Made by a program: the position numbers and the translations under genes
IMG/VR virus record: IMGVR_UViG_3300010430_000366
Location: 1 to 28,760 of that record
From: a virus
Direction: 5' to 3' (one strand)
Length of the DNA: 28,760 nucleotides
The notes under the pieces: model-generated
Told to the model about the DNA's origin: nothing
The model's input: the letters and a program-made list of their open reading frames with translations, nothing else
The model's database searches: none
Shown: positions 7,310-15,729 of the stretch, one piece after another
Numbering within the stretch: the stretch's first letter is position 1
Layout: each line of letters opens with the position of its first letter

Positions 7310-8292
7310 ACCGATGACTCCCACTTGCAGATGCGAGCTTGCACAGCATCAGCCAGATGGATAATGCCGAACCCGCCGAGGTAGTACCAAGCCACACCCC
7401 TTGACCGGCCAAAGTCCGTTGGAATCTTGCCCCGAATCTCTTCAGGGATTGCCAACGCTTCAGCTACCGTGTCCTCACCCAAGAAGAATACCCAGTCTGA
7501 CTTCGTGTTGTTCCACGGGTCCGCAGTGCGGAAGTTGTACGTTGTGGAGTCAACAGCGCCGCCCTTAGCGACATGGGTCTGCTCGGTGAAGCGAATGCCT
7601 TCGTAACGCCCGATTTCGCCGTTCATGATGAACGAGAAGCCGGTCTCGACATACTGGTGTACAGATTCGAGATCCTTGCGGAGCAGGCGGAAGGTTGTAG
7701 GACGGCCAATCGCGTAGTAGTCGTCATTCATGTACGGAGGCATATCCCGTTCTTTCATGCCGTCTACGATTGAGCCGATGTGGAGTTTCGCCATTGCGAC
7801 ATCGTTGGCGATCGTGCAGCCGCCTTCCTCGAATACGACTACTTCGACATCTGTGCCAGACAATGGCGTCACGGTTAGTGGCGTCAGGTTGAACTGGTTG
7901 AATGCCGCGCCGTCGAGCGTCTTTTTGGCGTCGTTCTTGAGTACCTTGTGAATGATTTCACTGACGGGCTGCTTCGACAGGTTGTCGAGTTTGCCGCTGT
8001 ACGGAACTGAATTACCGTATTCAGTGATCGTGAGCTGGCCTTGAGTGATCGTGTAGTTCGTCTCAGGCATTGCTTCTTGCTCGTCCAGAGCATCGCCGCC
8101 TGTCGCTACGTCGCTGTACACATTCCAGTGAAACAGCTCACCCTTGCCAAGCCCCTTGTCGGTAGCATCCTTTGCATCACAGAAGTTGCGAAAACGAACA
8201 ACGGGCTGCAGCGCAGTCCGCATGACGTTCGTCAGCTCATCCGTGTACATGTAGCCGCCGAGGGCGCTTACCGCCCAGAGTTGCCCAGCCAT
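7306..8292 (-). CDS. Major capsid protein, N4-gp56-like HK97-fold family
   Basis: 328-residue capsid protein. Recognisable segments for the N4-gp56 / HK97-fold group in environmental phages are MAGQLWAVSALGGYMYTDEL, KGLGKGELFHWNVYSDVATGG, ITQGQLTITEYGNSVPYSGK, KNDAKKTLDGAAFNQF, PPYMNDDYYAIGRPTTFR, MNGEIGRYEGIRFTEQT and the C-terminal EEIRGKIPTDFGRSRGVAWYYLGGFG. Length matches the family. It follows the scaffold gene and has a very strong AGGAGA site before ATG at 8292, in line with high expression. The stop overlaps the decoration-like gene. Nothing suggests N-terminal processing. Confidence 0.92.
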   Translation of the reverse strand: MAGQLWAVSALGGYMYTDELTNVMRTALQPVVRFRNFCDAKDATDKGLGKGELFHWNVYSDVATGGDALDEQEAMPETNYTITQGQLTITEYGNSVPYSGKLDNLSKQPVSEIIHKVLKNDAKKTLDGAAFNQFNLTPLTVTPLSGTDVEVVVFEEGGCTIANDVAMAKLHIGSIVDGMKERDMPPYMNDDYYAIGRPTTFRLLRKDLESVHQYVETGFSFIMNGEIGRYEGIRFTEQTHVAKGGAVDSTTYNFRTADPWNNTKSDWVFFLGEDTVAEALAIPEEIRGKIPTDFGRSRGVAWYYLGGFGIIHLADAVQARICKWESSV

Positions 8293-8327
8293 ACTTATCT
8301 CCTGTGGAGTACAGCCGGGGCGGTGTC

Positions 8328-9647
8328 TCAGCCGTATTGGCCTCTGGACTCCCGCCTCATCCGGTTGATGTACTCCGAATTAGACTCGGTTTTCTGCTCA
8401 TCAGCTGGTGTGTCTGTGAAGCGGCCCGAAGTCGGCAGCAGTGGCTGAACCACGGTTCTGCGTTTGAGTTCCATACGACCTGCCAGATCGACGGGCGGTG
8501 TGCCCGGGGCTGGCGTTGGTGCAGGATCTACAGCCGGTGCGGCGGCAGTGCCAAAAACGTCTTGTCTCACTCTTAGCCCTGCCTCTCTGGTGATTTCGGC
8601 CAGCGGCCTGCCATACATGACAGGTTCCGCGGCGACCGTTTGCACCATCGCGTAGGTTGCATTCCTGAGGACTCCAGATTTCAAATCCGAGAACTCATCA
8701 ACGAAAACACGGTTAGCCTCAACTCTCTCAGCTTGGGCAGCTGCATCGCGGGCATTTGCCGCGTTCAGATCTGCCTGCGTCTGAGCCGACGCTTCGGGCT
8801 GCGCAGCCGCACTGGCCTGAGCAGTCCTTTGAGCAGCAGAGTTAATGCTGCTCAAGACCTCCGCAGCTTCGGTAATAGCTGCCTCTCGGTCCCCGGTGTA
8901 CATCGCGCCGACCAGTTTTTCAGCCTGCGCCTGTACATCCACGCTTTCGTCCTGAGCGCCAGTAGGCGGTAGCTCGGACCCCGCAGCAGGTGCATCGGCC
9001 TGCGGTGACTGCAAATTCGCAGCGCGTTCCTGTAGCTGTTGATCGTAGCCCCGTAAACTCGCCTCATAGGTGGAGAGTCGTTGCATCCGTTCATCAGCTG
9101 CCAAATTCTTTTGGTAGTTGACGACCCCGCCGGCAGCGTCTACCTCTGCCCGTGGGACCTCTTGTTTCATACCATAGACAACGATGGTAACTGTTTCAGC
9201 GTCTGCGTCAAGGGTTGCGGGCTGTATTTGCGCGGCTGGTGCAGGTGCTGCTGATGGCTCAACAACCTGCGCCGGAGCGGCACCGGTGTCTACCCATCCT
9301 TCCTTGAGGTTGCCTTCACCATCATATGGGTCATCGTCAGCGTCCGGGGCCTGCCCGGCAGCTTCGAGCGTGGCTCGGGCTATGGCTGCTTTCTGCTCGG
9401 GGCTCTGCTCCTCAGCGTCGGCGGCGTCCTGTATGTCTCGGGTGGTTCTGGCCTTGTCGTAGATCTCATTACGGCTGGCCTCAGCCGGGCGCTCTGACAC
9501 CACGTTACCGGGCTCATGCACCTCGCCCTCGGGCTCGATGGTGTGGCCGGCTGACTGGCCATCAAGGTTGTCGACGTGATCGACAGGCTCGCCCTCGGTA
9601 ATAATCTCGCCAGTTCCTGAGTCGATGTCTTGCTGTGGTGCGTTCAT
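8328..9647 (-). CDS. Capsid scaffold / assembly protein
   Basis: A 439-residue acidic protein, rich in Ala, Gln and Glu, directly upstream of the capsid gene, which is the usual place for the scaffold. It has a disordered N-terminus with many Asp/Glu, a conserved-type core about 150-215 (TIVVYGMKQEVPRAEVDAAGG, then YQKNLAADERMQRLSTYEA) and a long Ala/Gln coiled-coil region (about 205-320). A Pro-rich stretch near 375-390 leads to a basic C-terminus (RMRRESRGQYG), where scaffolds typically contact the capsid protein. It overlaps the preceding gene by four bases (ATGA). No protease motif is seen. Scaffold role is inferred from composition and order. Confidence 0.78.
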   Translation of the reverse strand: MNAPQQDIDSGTGEIITEGEPVDHVDNLDGQSAGHTIEPEGEVHEPGNVVSERPAEASRNEIYDKARTTRDIQDAADAEEQSPEQKAAIARATLEAAGQAPDADDDPYDGEGNLKEGWVDTGAAPAQVVEPSAAPAPAAQIQPATLDADAETVTIVVYGMKQEVPRAEVDAAGGVVNYQKNLAADERMQRLSTYEASLRGYDQQLQERAANLQSPQADAPAAGSELPPTGAQDESVDVQAQAEKLVGAMYTGDREAAITEAAEVLSSINSAAQRTAQASAAAQPEASAQTQADLNAANARDAAAQAERVEANRVFVDEFSDLKSGVLRNATYAMVQTVAAEPVMYGRPLAEITREAGLRVRQDVFGTAAAPAVDPAPTPAPGTPPVDLAGRMELKRRTVVQPLLPTSGRFTDTPADEQKTESNSEYINRMRRESRGQYG

Positions 9648-10030
9648 AGGTCTTCCTCGGAGTCATGTTCCATCTGATCAACGGCTCTCAGTTCATTTTC
9701 AGCCTCGCGACCAGCCTTGATTGTGGCGTTGATGGTCGCCACCACCTTAAAATTCGCACGCATCTCGTGGTGCAGCGCTACAACGTGGTTCTCTGCTGCC
9801 AGATCCTGCAACGATGTGCAGTTGGTCACAGCATCAAAGAAGTCCGCGACATTGGCCCACATCAGGCTCATCATGACGCGAACCGACTCAGAATTGGCCA
9901 GTTCGCCGCGTATCCTCAGAGATTTGTTGACGATCTTGAATAACTCAATCTCGCCCTCTGACTTCATTGCCTGCTGCAGCTCTCGCTCCAGCACATCGTC
10001 ATCAATGATCGAGCCGACATCATCGGCCAT
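9644..10030 (-). CDS. Small acidic helical protein between portal and scaffold
   Basis: A 128-residue, mostly helical, acidic protein (ends DQMEHDSEEDL). It has no motif that I recognise. Position between portal and scaffold, with its own GGGAG site before ATG at 10030 and an ATGA overlap with the scaffold gene, marks it as part of the head-assembly operon. Similar small proteins between portal and scaffold in other podoviruses are minor head proteins or assembly chaperones, but no sequence feature here decides that. One hydrophobic helical stretch (MMSLMWANVADFFDAV) may be an oligomer interface rather than a membrane segment, since it contains Asp and Asn. Confidence 0.7.
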   Translation of the reverse strand: MADDVGSIIDDDVLERELQQAMKSEGEIELFKIVNKSLRIRGELANSESVRVMMSLMWANVADFFDAVTNCTSLQDLAAENHVVALHHEMRANFKVVATINATIKAGREAENELRAVDQMEHDSEEDL

Positions 10031-10040
10031 GTGGTTCTCC

Positions 10041-12362
10041 CTACTCGGCTCCCTCAGCCATTGACGGAATCATACCGTAACGATCACGAGTGATCACGCC
10101 CGCCTTGTCTTCACCGGGCAAATTCTTAGCGCCGCCCTCTTCCAGTGTCTGGCCCTGCTTTTCCATCTGGAACCTGCGCTCGGCCTCCTGAATCTCGTGG
10201 CTCAGTGCCTCACGCTGCAAGAACAGTTCCTGTCGCTTGATGCGGCTCAGTTCAACCTTGACCATCTGATCGATCTGGTCCAGCCGGTCCTGCATCTGCG
10301 CCAGCGCGCCCTTCAGGTTGCCCTCATTGGCCGCCAGTATCATCTGCGCTTCAGTCCTCATGCGCGTGTCGGCCAGTTTGATCTGTCCCTTCAACTGCTC
10401 GATGCCGGCCTTGCCTTCCATCTCGGCCTGCTTCTCGGCCTGCTTGCTCTGGATGATTTGCATCAACTGCTCGACCTGCGCCTCCAGCTCGGCTATACGC
10501 GGATCGTCAGCCTCAGACAGGTGCGGCCAGAACCTGACGCCATCGGCGTAGCCCAGCGCTCCGAATACTTCCTTCACCAGCTCGGCGCCGTCGATCTTCT
10601 CGGCCAGCTGCGGCGCGAACGTCTGGATAGCATTGAGCCCAAACGCCAGCCGCTGAATGCGCTTCTCTGGGTTGGTGGCGTCAAAGCCTACGTTGACCTT
10701 CACCCGGATCGGTTGCGCGATGACCTGCAGCACCTCTTGAACCTGCTGCAGCTTGGCGTTGTTGCCGGCAACCAGCAGCACAGCCTCATCAGTCTCGTAA
10801 GCCGCCTCCAGTTCCACGAGCTGGCGCAGCACGGGCTCATACCACGTCTCGGCAAACGTCCTGATATCGAACTCAGTGATCACGGAGGCGCTGGCGCCCA
10901 TCATTTCCATGCCGCCTACGGTCTCGTTCAAAGACTTGTTCGACTGCACGCTGCCTGCGTTGAAGTCGCCCAGCAGGTCATCGATGTCGACGTTCAGCCG
11001 GTCCTGCTCTTCGTAGCTGGAGCCCGTCACGTCGCGGGTCTCGTGGACCTTCACGTCAGACTCGGGATTGCTCATCATGGTCACGCTGCCGGCGACGTTG
11101 CGCACCAGCGAGCGGATATCGATGCCGGCGCCGCGCTTGGCAAACATGCGCTTGTTCAGTGCCAGCTTGACGTTATCGAGCCTCAGGTTGGCGACATCGT
11201 TGGTCTCTTCTTGCAGCGGGTCGATCAGCTCCGGCTTGCCGGCTGGGTAGATCTTGTGCGGCTCGATGTTCGAGTAGCCCATCACGTAGGGCCGCTTGCC
11301 AGTCAGGTAGACCTGCTCAATAGGCTGCATGTCAGACAGCAGGATCTCAGAGCCGATCGTATCCCAGCAGTAGTCCTTGCCGCCGATTCTCATAATGTGC
11401 TTATGGACCCAGACGGACTGATGAGCCCGGACCATGGTGTCATTGTCGTACTTGTCGATGCGCTCGCCCTCACGAGCCTTGCGCACGCTGTCCCAGTCCT
11501 GATGGATGCTTGCCGCCAGCATTCCTTGGATGATCGGCTTGTAATACGGCTGGCCGGTCATGGGGTTGGTGCGCTGCTGCAGCTGCTGGATGTCATCGAT
11601 GTACATCGGCACCAACTCGATCAGGTACGGGCTGGTATTGATCGGATCGCGCCAGTCACAGGCCGGGTCAAACCTCAGGTTTTCAACCGGCACCAGCGAG
11701 ATCTGTGGCCGGTCCTCAAGCAGCTCCTCTTCAGCCACCTGCTGCTGATGTTCCTGCCCCATCTGATCGATGTAGGTCTCGTTGTAGCGAACCTCGTGCG
11801 TTGTCATGCGCCAGTCTTGCTTGGAGATCACACAGCCAACCGTGTCGGCGTCGGTGATGGCACCCACCACGGTCTGATACCACAGCATCTCTTTTTGCTG
11901 AGTACGGAAGTTGACCAGCCCGTTCTGCACTTCAGCGCCCAGTACCTGCGCCTCATCGGCATCATTCACTGCCGAGCAATGCACGACATCCGAACTGGAA
12001 AAGAACGCTTTCGCGGTCGCTGCCGCTGACTTCCTGATGGCGGTGCGGGTCTTGGGCCGGAAGATCTTCGATTTCTTGCGGTACTGCTCGGTGTAATACT
12101 TGCTGCCCGGCGGATGCCGGTTGTTGAATGCTCTCAGGTTGCGCTCGAACTGGGCCCTGACAGAGCTGTCCCACCACGTTTTCGAGCTGTACCACGCCTC
12201 ACGGCTCATCGTGATGATGGAGTCTTCGTGTTCGCGCTCTGCGCCCAGCTCCTGCGGTGGCTGCTGGTTCCCGCCGAGGTTTTCGCTCTCTACGGGCCGG
12301 TCGCCCTCTACTACCGGGCTGAAGTGTTTGTCACCCCTAGTCAGTGCTGTCGAGCCCGCCAT
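10041..12362 (-). CDS. Portal protein, P22-type
   Basis: A 773-residue portal that forms the dodecameric ring at the packaging vertex. Landmarks include an N-terminal REAWYSSKTWWDSSVRAQFE segment, KTRTAIRKSAAATAKAFFSS (clip/wing entry), PVENLRFDPACDW, a central HKIYPAGKPELIDPLQEE (inferred stem entry) and DDLLGDFNAGSVQSNKSLNE, and a long C-terminal coiled coil (about 630-735, Gln/Glu/Lys-rich) like the P22 barrel. Length is close to P22 gp1 (725). ATG at 12362 has GGGAG upstream and overlaps the preceding gene by 26 bases. A 610-codon open frame on the opposite strand is an artefact of codon bias. Confidence 0.9.
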   Translation of the reverse strand: MAGSTALTRGDKHFSPVVEGDRPVESENLGGNQQPPQELGAEREHEDSIITMSREAWYSSKTWWDSSVRAQFERNLRAFNNRHPPGSKYYTEQYRKKSKIFRPKTRTAIRKSAAATAKAFFSSSDVVHCSAVNDADEAQVLGAEVQNGLVNFRTQQKEMLWYQTVVGAITDADTVGCVISKQDWRMTTHEVRYNETYIDQMGQEHQQQVAEEELLEDRPQISLVPVENLRFDPACDWRDPINTSPYLIELVPMYIDDIQQLQQRTNPMTGQPYYKPIIQGMLAASIHQDWDSVRKAREGERIDKYDNDTMVRAHQSVWVHKHIMRIGGKDYCWDTIGSEILLSDMQPIEQVYLTGKRPYVMGYSNIEPHKIYPAGKPELIDPLQEETNDVANLRLDNVKLALNKRMFAKRGAGIDIRSLVRNVAGSVTMMSNPESDVKVHETRDVTGSSYEEQDRLNVDIDDLLGDFNAGSVQSNKSLNETVGGMEMMGASASVITEFDIRTFAETWYEPVLRQLVELEAAYETDEAVLLVAGNNAKLQQVQEVLQVIAQPIRVKVNVGFDATNPEKRIQRLAFGLNAIQTFAPQLAEKIDGAELVKEVFGALGYADGVRFWPHLSEADDPRIAELEAQVEQLMQIIQSKQAEKQAEMEGKAGIEQLKGQIKLADTRMRTEAQMILAANEGNLKGALAQMQDRLDQIDQMVKVELSRIKRQELFLQREALSHEIQEAERRFQMEKQGQTLEEGGAKNLPGEDKAGVITRDRYGMIPSMAEGAE

Positions 12363-12867
12363 CGTCGTCTCCCGTTACCTTCACCGCAATCTCGCGGTAG
12401 ATTGTGCCATCTTCACGTTTTGTGTCACGGTGAACTATCTCGGCCTTACCTTCATCCACCGCCTGTGAGAATCGCTTGTCCCTGATCTTTTTCTGCTCCG
12501 CAGACAGCCGGTCAGTCACGTCAGGGATGAAATTGTCCCGCAGATCCTTCATCTTACCCTGCAGCAGCTCGCGCTTGTACTTGCCCCGGGGCAGGTTGTA
12601 GCGGTCCAGAATCTCGCCGCCGGCCATGATCGCCATCTTCTCATGAGTGTCGTTCTCGACCTCGCCGGTTTTAATCGTGTAGCCCCACTCGCCCGACAGG
12701 CGCAGTGAGTAGATGTACATGACGCCGCCCTCCTGATCCGGGTTGATCATCCACCACCACCCGGGGTAGTGCTTCTCCAGCGCCTCGCCGTAGCGCTTCG
12801 TCAGGTTGGCAAGGCTGCCATCTACCTGCAGCTGGTTCGGGTCAAGGATGTACTTGGTTTCGTTCAT
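12337..12867 (-). CDS. Conserved pre-portal phage protein of unknown function
   Basis: A 176-residue protein directly before the portal. The central region (EKHYPGWWWMINPDQEGGVMYIYSLR split by a WGY strand, then GGEILDRYNLPRGKY) matches a pattern that I recall from many phage genomes in exactly this place: a Trp-rich 'PGWxWxIN ... GGV' sheet followed by 'GGE(I/L)L(D/E)RY'. No enzyme motif is visible. The C-terminal 50 residues are charged and the end overlaps the portal start by 26 bases, so the two are likely translated together. A role in portal assembly or as a minor head protein is inferred from context only. Confidence 0.72.
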   Translation of the reverse strand: MNETKYILDPNQLQVDGSLANLTKRYGEALEKHYPGWWWMINPDQEGGVMYIYSLRLSGEWGYTIKTGEVENDTHEKMAIMAGGEILDRYNLPRGKYKRELLQGKMKDLRDNFIPDVTDRLSAEQKKIRDKRFSQAVDEGKAEIVHRDTKREDGTIYREIAVKVTGDDDGGLDSTD

Positions 12868-13412
12868 TGTTTGTCCTGATAGAAGCGGCGCCGGTTGGGC
12901 CAGTCATAGTCTGGCGTCTCAGGCAGGCCGCGGTTGAAGTTGTCGGCCAGCGTCTTGCCATCGACTGACCTGAAGGTTGGCCGCAATACAGGCAATATCG
13001 GTTGCGGCAGGAACGTCGACTTGTCATCGATTTTAGCGCTGTGGCTAAAGATGATGGTCTCATTGCCCAACATGTCGCCAAAGCGGAACGAATCGAGTAC
13101 AGCTGATTCGCTGAAGACAATGCCAGCTGTGCCGGCAATGTCACCATAAACGAACGCATCGAGCCCGCCTGACTCGCTGAATGTGATGACCTCGGCGCCA
13201 CTGATGTTGGCGTAGACGCCCGGGGCGGCTGTCTCGCCAAAGGTGATAGCGGCACTGCCTGTCGTTGACTTGAGGGCGCCCAGTGCTGCGGACTCCCCAA
13301 AGGTGATCGTCGCCGTGCCAGACATCTCGCCCGGCGTGGAGAACAGCAGTGGAACCAGAGCCAGCTGCAGGCGCTGACGCGGAAAACTGGGCCGTCTATA
13401 GACCCATGACAT
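12864..13412 (-). CDS. Protein with five short beta repeats (GxxxITFGES type)
   Basis: A 182-residue protein. After an N-terminal arginine-rich segment (residues 1-28, with LQLALVPLLF) come five tandem units starting near residues 31, 51, 71, 93 and 115. Each follows (S/G)G-x3-I-x-F-(G/S)-(E/S)-(S/T)-(A/G), spaced 20, 20, 22 and 22 residues. This regular spacing suggests a stacked beta structure such as a solenoid. The C-terminal 50 residues (FRSVDGKTLADNFNRGLP, then WPNRRRFYQDKQ) are unique and may dock it to the virion. It starts directly after the preceding stop (TAA-ATG) and overlaps the pre-portal gene (ATGA). Similar GES-type repeats are known in phage structural proteins of undefined role. 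Confidence 0.72.
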   Translation of the reverse strand: MSWVYRRPSFPRQRLQLALVPLLFSTPGEMSGTATITFGESAALGALKSTTGSAAITFGETAAPGVYANISGAEVITFSESGGLDAFVYGDIAGTAGIVFSESAVLDSFRFGDMLGNETIIFSHSAKIDDKSTFLPQPILPVLRPTFRSVDGKTLADNFNRGLPETPDYDWPNRRRFYQDKQ

Positions 13413-13862
13413 TTAGATCTCTTCCCAGCAGACCCAGCCTGACCAGCCTGTGGTGGCCCCAAGTGCTGACTGGATGTTCAGGCACAAGAATGCGCCGGCA
13501 TCCAGCGTGATCTGCATCTCGGGTGTCGGCAGGTACAACAGCGGGCCCAGTTGCTCCCACTTCCAGCCACATATGATGTCGCCTATCGTGCCCGGGGCCA
13601 GTGCCAGCTGTTCGAGAACTGCCAAACCAGTGCCCTGATCGGTGGCTGCCGGAACCTCGACCACGGCGCTGCCATTGCCGCCTGTCGATCGCCTGACCAG
13701 TCTCAGGTCAACAATCTCGGCAGTGGCGGCGTCTGATGTCAGCTCGAAGCCGTGCAGCCTGACCTTGTTAGTGACTGCGCTAATTTCCCAGACATCCTGA
13801 TCAGCATCGTTCGTGACCTGAATATCATCGAATGGCGCATAAAAGATTCTACCCTGTGCCAT
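13413..13862 (-). CDS. Beta-sandwich phage structural protein
   Basis: A 149-residue protein, nearly all beta-type: DVWEISAVTNKVRLHGFELT, then IVDLRLVRRSTGGNGSAVVE, a GLAVLEQLAL segment and a C-terminal strand set ending CWEEI. I chose ATG at 13862, with GAGG upstream and two bases after the preceding stop; the frame reaches 13931 but would overlap that gene. The 'WEI ... (F/V)EL ... R-R-S-T-G' pattern recurs in many phage genomes among head or tail surface proteins. It has no catalytic motif. Its place in a run of beta-rich genes between the fibre and portal suggests an adhesin or decoration component. Confidence 0.7.
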   Translation of the reverse strand: MAQGRIFYAPFDDIQVTNDADQDVWEISAVTNKVRLHGFELTSDAATAEIVDLRLVRRSTGGNGSAVVEVPAATDQGTGLAVLEQLALAPGTIGDIICGWKWEQLGPLLYLPTPEMQITLDAGAFLCLNIQSALGATTGWSGWVCWEEI

Positions 13863-13864
13863 GT

Positions 13865-15112
13865 CTACATCCTCAAAAGTGTGTTGTGCCGCCTGTTGTG
13901 GTACGGCAAATGTGGCTTTGCCAGCTCCCACGTAAACCAGCCCATGTGAGCATCGATTATATCCGGGGTCGGGATAACATCATTATTTTCTTGATTCTTG
14001 ATGTTTGCAACAAGGCTGGCGTGATGAGCCACTGCGGCATTTTCGCCAAAGCGAACATTGGGGACAATATCGGTATTACCGGCGTAGTCCTGCATCAGCC
14101 CGTCAGTAATATCTGAGCTGTCGCCAATGATGCGCGTCGTGTCGTCCCTGATGTGGTGACGATAAGTGCCGGCATTGTCGCCCTTGCTGATGACAGACGC
14201 GCCAAACAACATCCAGTCCCGGCTTGCGCCGCCAGTGTCAGTGGTGTGGCTGACGCTGATCGTGCCATAGTCGGTGTCCACTACCGCAATCTCGGTGTCA
14301 GTGGGATCGTGATCGATCAGGTAATCCTCGAATGCGTTCAGCCTGAGCGCAAAGATCATGCAGCGATCAATGTCATAGGTCCCTGCCACGGCATCGTCTG
14401 TCTGAAATTCCAGAGCAACGTCCGAGCTGGCAATGCCTTCGAGCGCCCACATAGAGCCCCACTGCCTGACTTCATCATTGTCCTCGCCGGTCATCTTGAT
14501 GGCCTCACCAACGATCGTGCCGTCATCGGTAAGCCTGAACAGTAGCGAGGCGCTGAAATCATCCACCAAAGTCCTGCCATAGCCGAACACCAACCAGTCT
14601 GACGCGCCATCACCGATCGTGATTGACACACCTTCAGTCCAGCCAGAATCATCCAGCCCGGTGAGGTTGGTCAGGTTCTCGGCGTCCTCGTAATCCCGGG
14701 CATCGAGATCATCGAGCTTGATTGCAACCCCATAGAAACTGATGCAACGCTGCACAGCGGACGTTCCATCTGTACGGCCTTGCATCCTGAGCCGGGCGGG
14801 TGTCGAAGGCGTCGTGTATCGATCCATCCAAAAATACATCTCACCCTTGAGACTGCTGCTATCTCTTGGCTCCAAGCGGGCCTCAGAGTCACCGATAGCA
14901 GTGCCAGTGCCGTCTTCCTCCATGCGAAAATGGAAGTCATTGCGGGCGGGGTCGTTGCCCATGATGAGCGCCGACACGATCACCATGTACTCGGTGTTCG
15001 CCTCCAGATCCGTTTCATCGATATAACAGAACGAAAAATCCGTCCAGCTATTGCTATCAACGAGTCTGCGCCACTCTTCAAACCCGATCGCATGTCCTAA
15101 CTCAGCCATCAT
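13865..15112 (-). CDS. Triplicated beta-domain structural protein (adhesin-like)
   Basis: A 415-residue protein built of three related domains, beginning near residues 42, 172 and 299. Each has a hydrophobic opening strand (YMVIVSALIM, WLVFGYGRTL, WMLFGASVIS), then a charged strand pair with DD-(G/T) and a GD/GE turn (MEEDGTGTAIGD, LTDDGTIVGE, IRDDTTRIIGD). The first two end in a C-x-(S/I)-F strand and a D/E-Y pair (RCISFYG ... DY, RCMIFALRLNAFEDY). The third lacks this end and instead has a Trp/His/Arg-rich tail (MGWFTWELAKPH). No enzyme motif was found. Repeated jelly-roll-like domains fit a host-binding or decoration protein. ATGA overlap with the upstream gene. Confidence 0.75.
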   Translation of the reverse strand: MMAELGHAIGFEEWRRLVDSNSWTDFSFCYIDETDLEANTEYMVIVSALIMGNDPARNDFHFRMEEDGTGTAIGDSEARLEPRDSSSLKGEMYFWMDRYTTPSTPARLRMQGRTDGTSAVQRCISFYGVAIKLDDLDARDYEDAENLTNLTGLDDSGWTEGVSITIGDGASDWLVFGYGRTLVDDFSASLLFRLTDDGTIVGEAIKMTGEDNDEVRQWGSMWALEGIASSDVALEFQTDDAVAGTYDIDRCMIFALRLNAFEDYLIDHDPTDTEIAVVDTDYGTISVSHTTDTGGASRDWMLFGASVISKGDNAGTYRHHIRDDTTRIIGDSSDITDGLMQDYAGNTDIVPNVRFGENAAVAHHASLVANIKNQENNDVIPTPDIIDAHMGWFTWELAKPHLPYHNRRHNTLLRM

Positions 15113-15432
15113 TCAAACCTTATGGTCCACGAGATGTCATTGGTCATGTGATCGCCCTCGGGGTTGTTTGGTGGCGTGCCGGTTGGGTAGCTGTAGCGCA
15201 GATGCACGCCGACTTCAGCGCCTGTTCGATAATCGACATAGACCTTGAATCGGTTGTCTGGCGCCGGCGGTACACCATCATCACCGAACTCGTTGCTGCG
15301 AATCGTGTCCTTGACGAACGTGCCACAGTTGTCCCACGCCGCATCGAACGCCTCGACCCCGGTAGCCCAAGAGCCCGCCGCGGTCTCAGTGACGTTCTGC
15401 AGCCGATTGAATCGATCGACACGCCAAGCCAT
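15109..15432 (-). CDS. Small structural-type protein of unknown function
   Basis: A 107-residue protein with an N-terminal helical part (FNRLQNVTETAAGSW, AFDAAWDNCG) and a beta-rich end (FKVYVDYRTGAEVGVHLRYS, then NDISWTIRFE). It has no membrane segment or known motif. ATG at 15432 follows the previous stop without a gap (TAA-ATG), and the stop overlaps the triplicated-domain gene (ATGA). Such tight coupling to two beta-rich virion-type genes suggests that it is part of the same tail or adhesin complex, perhaps a chaperone or a linking subunit. I do not recognise its family. Confidence 0.65.
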   Translation of the reverse strand: MAWRVDRFNRLQNVTETAAGSWATGVEAFDAAWDNCGTFVKDTIRSNEFGDDGVPPAPDNRFKVYVDYRTGAEVGVHLRYSYPTGTPPNNPEGDHMTNDISWTIRFE

Positions 15433-15729
15433 TTACCGTCTCTCGCCGCGTATCCCCACGACAAGCGTTGGCGACGTGGAGCCGTTGAGGTTCACGTACA
15501 CCCGCGTTTCCGATCTGGCCGGGAAGTCATAAATACTATCGGTAGCCGCGGTGAAGCTGGCGCCGGCTACATCTCGTGCCACACCATTACCATCAATCAG
15601 CACCAGCTTTGCCGTACCGCTATCAAAGTTGCCGCTCAGGTGTAAGTGCATTCTGCCGTAGCAGCTATGTTGGTTGCTGTTGCCATCGCCACTCAGCGTT
15701 TGCCACAAGCCGTCAGTTATCATTGTCAT
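15433..15729 (-). CDS. Small beta-rich structural-type protein
   Basis: A 98-residue protein that reads as one beta-sandwich domain: GRMHLHLSGNFDSGTAKLVL with an IDGNG turn, then ARDVAGASFTA, a short Tyr-Asp-Phe turn, TRVYVNLNGSTSPTLVVGIR. It has no catalytic residues. It overlaps the sulfotransferase-like gene upstream (ATGA) and directly abuts the next gene. The 'GTAKLVLIDGNG' pattern is common in small phage adhesin or fibre-tip proteins. The opening MTMITD matches the start of LacZ by chance only; the rest is unrelated. Confidence 0.65.
   Translation of the reverse strand: MTMITDGLWQTLSGDGNSNQHSCYGRMHLHLSGNFDSGTAKLVLIDGNGVARDVAGASFTAATDSIYDFPARSETRVYVNLNGSTSPTLVVGIRGERR

Noticed and set aside
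10197-12029. 610-codon open frame on the plus strand
   Set aside because: It lies exactly opposite the portal gene, has a biased composition (His/Leu/Val/Asp-rich), no ribosome-binding site of note and no recognisable domain; it is a mirror of the portal codon usage.
15433-15729. LacZ-like N-terminus (MTMITD) suggesting cloning-vector sequence
   Set aside because: Only six residues match; the rest is a beta-rich phage-type protein within an overlapping operon, so the match is due to chance.
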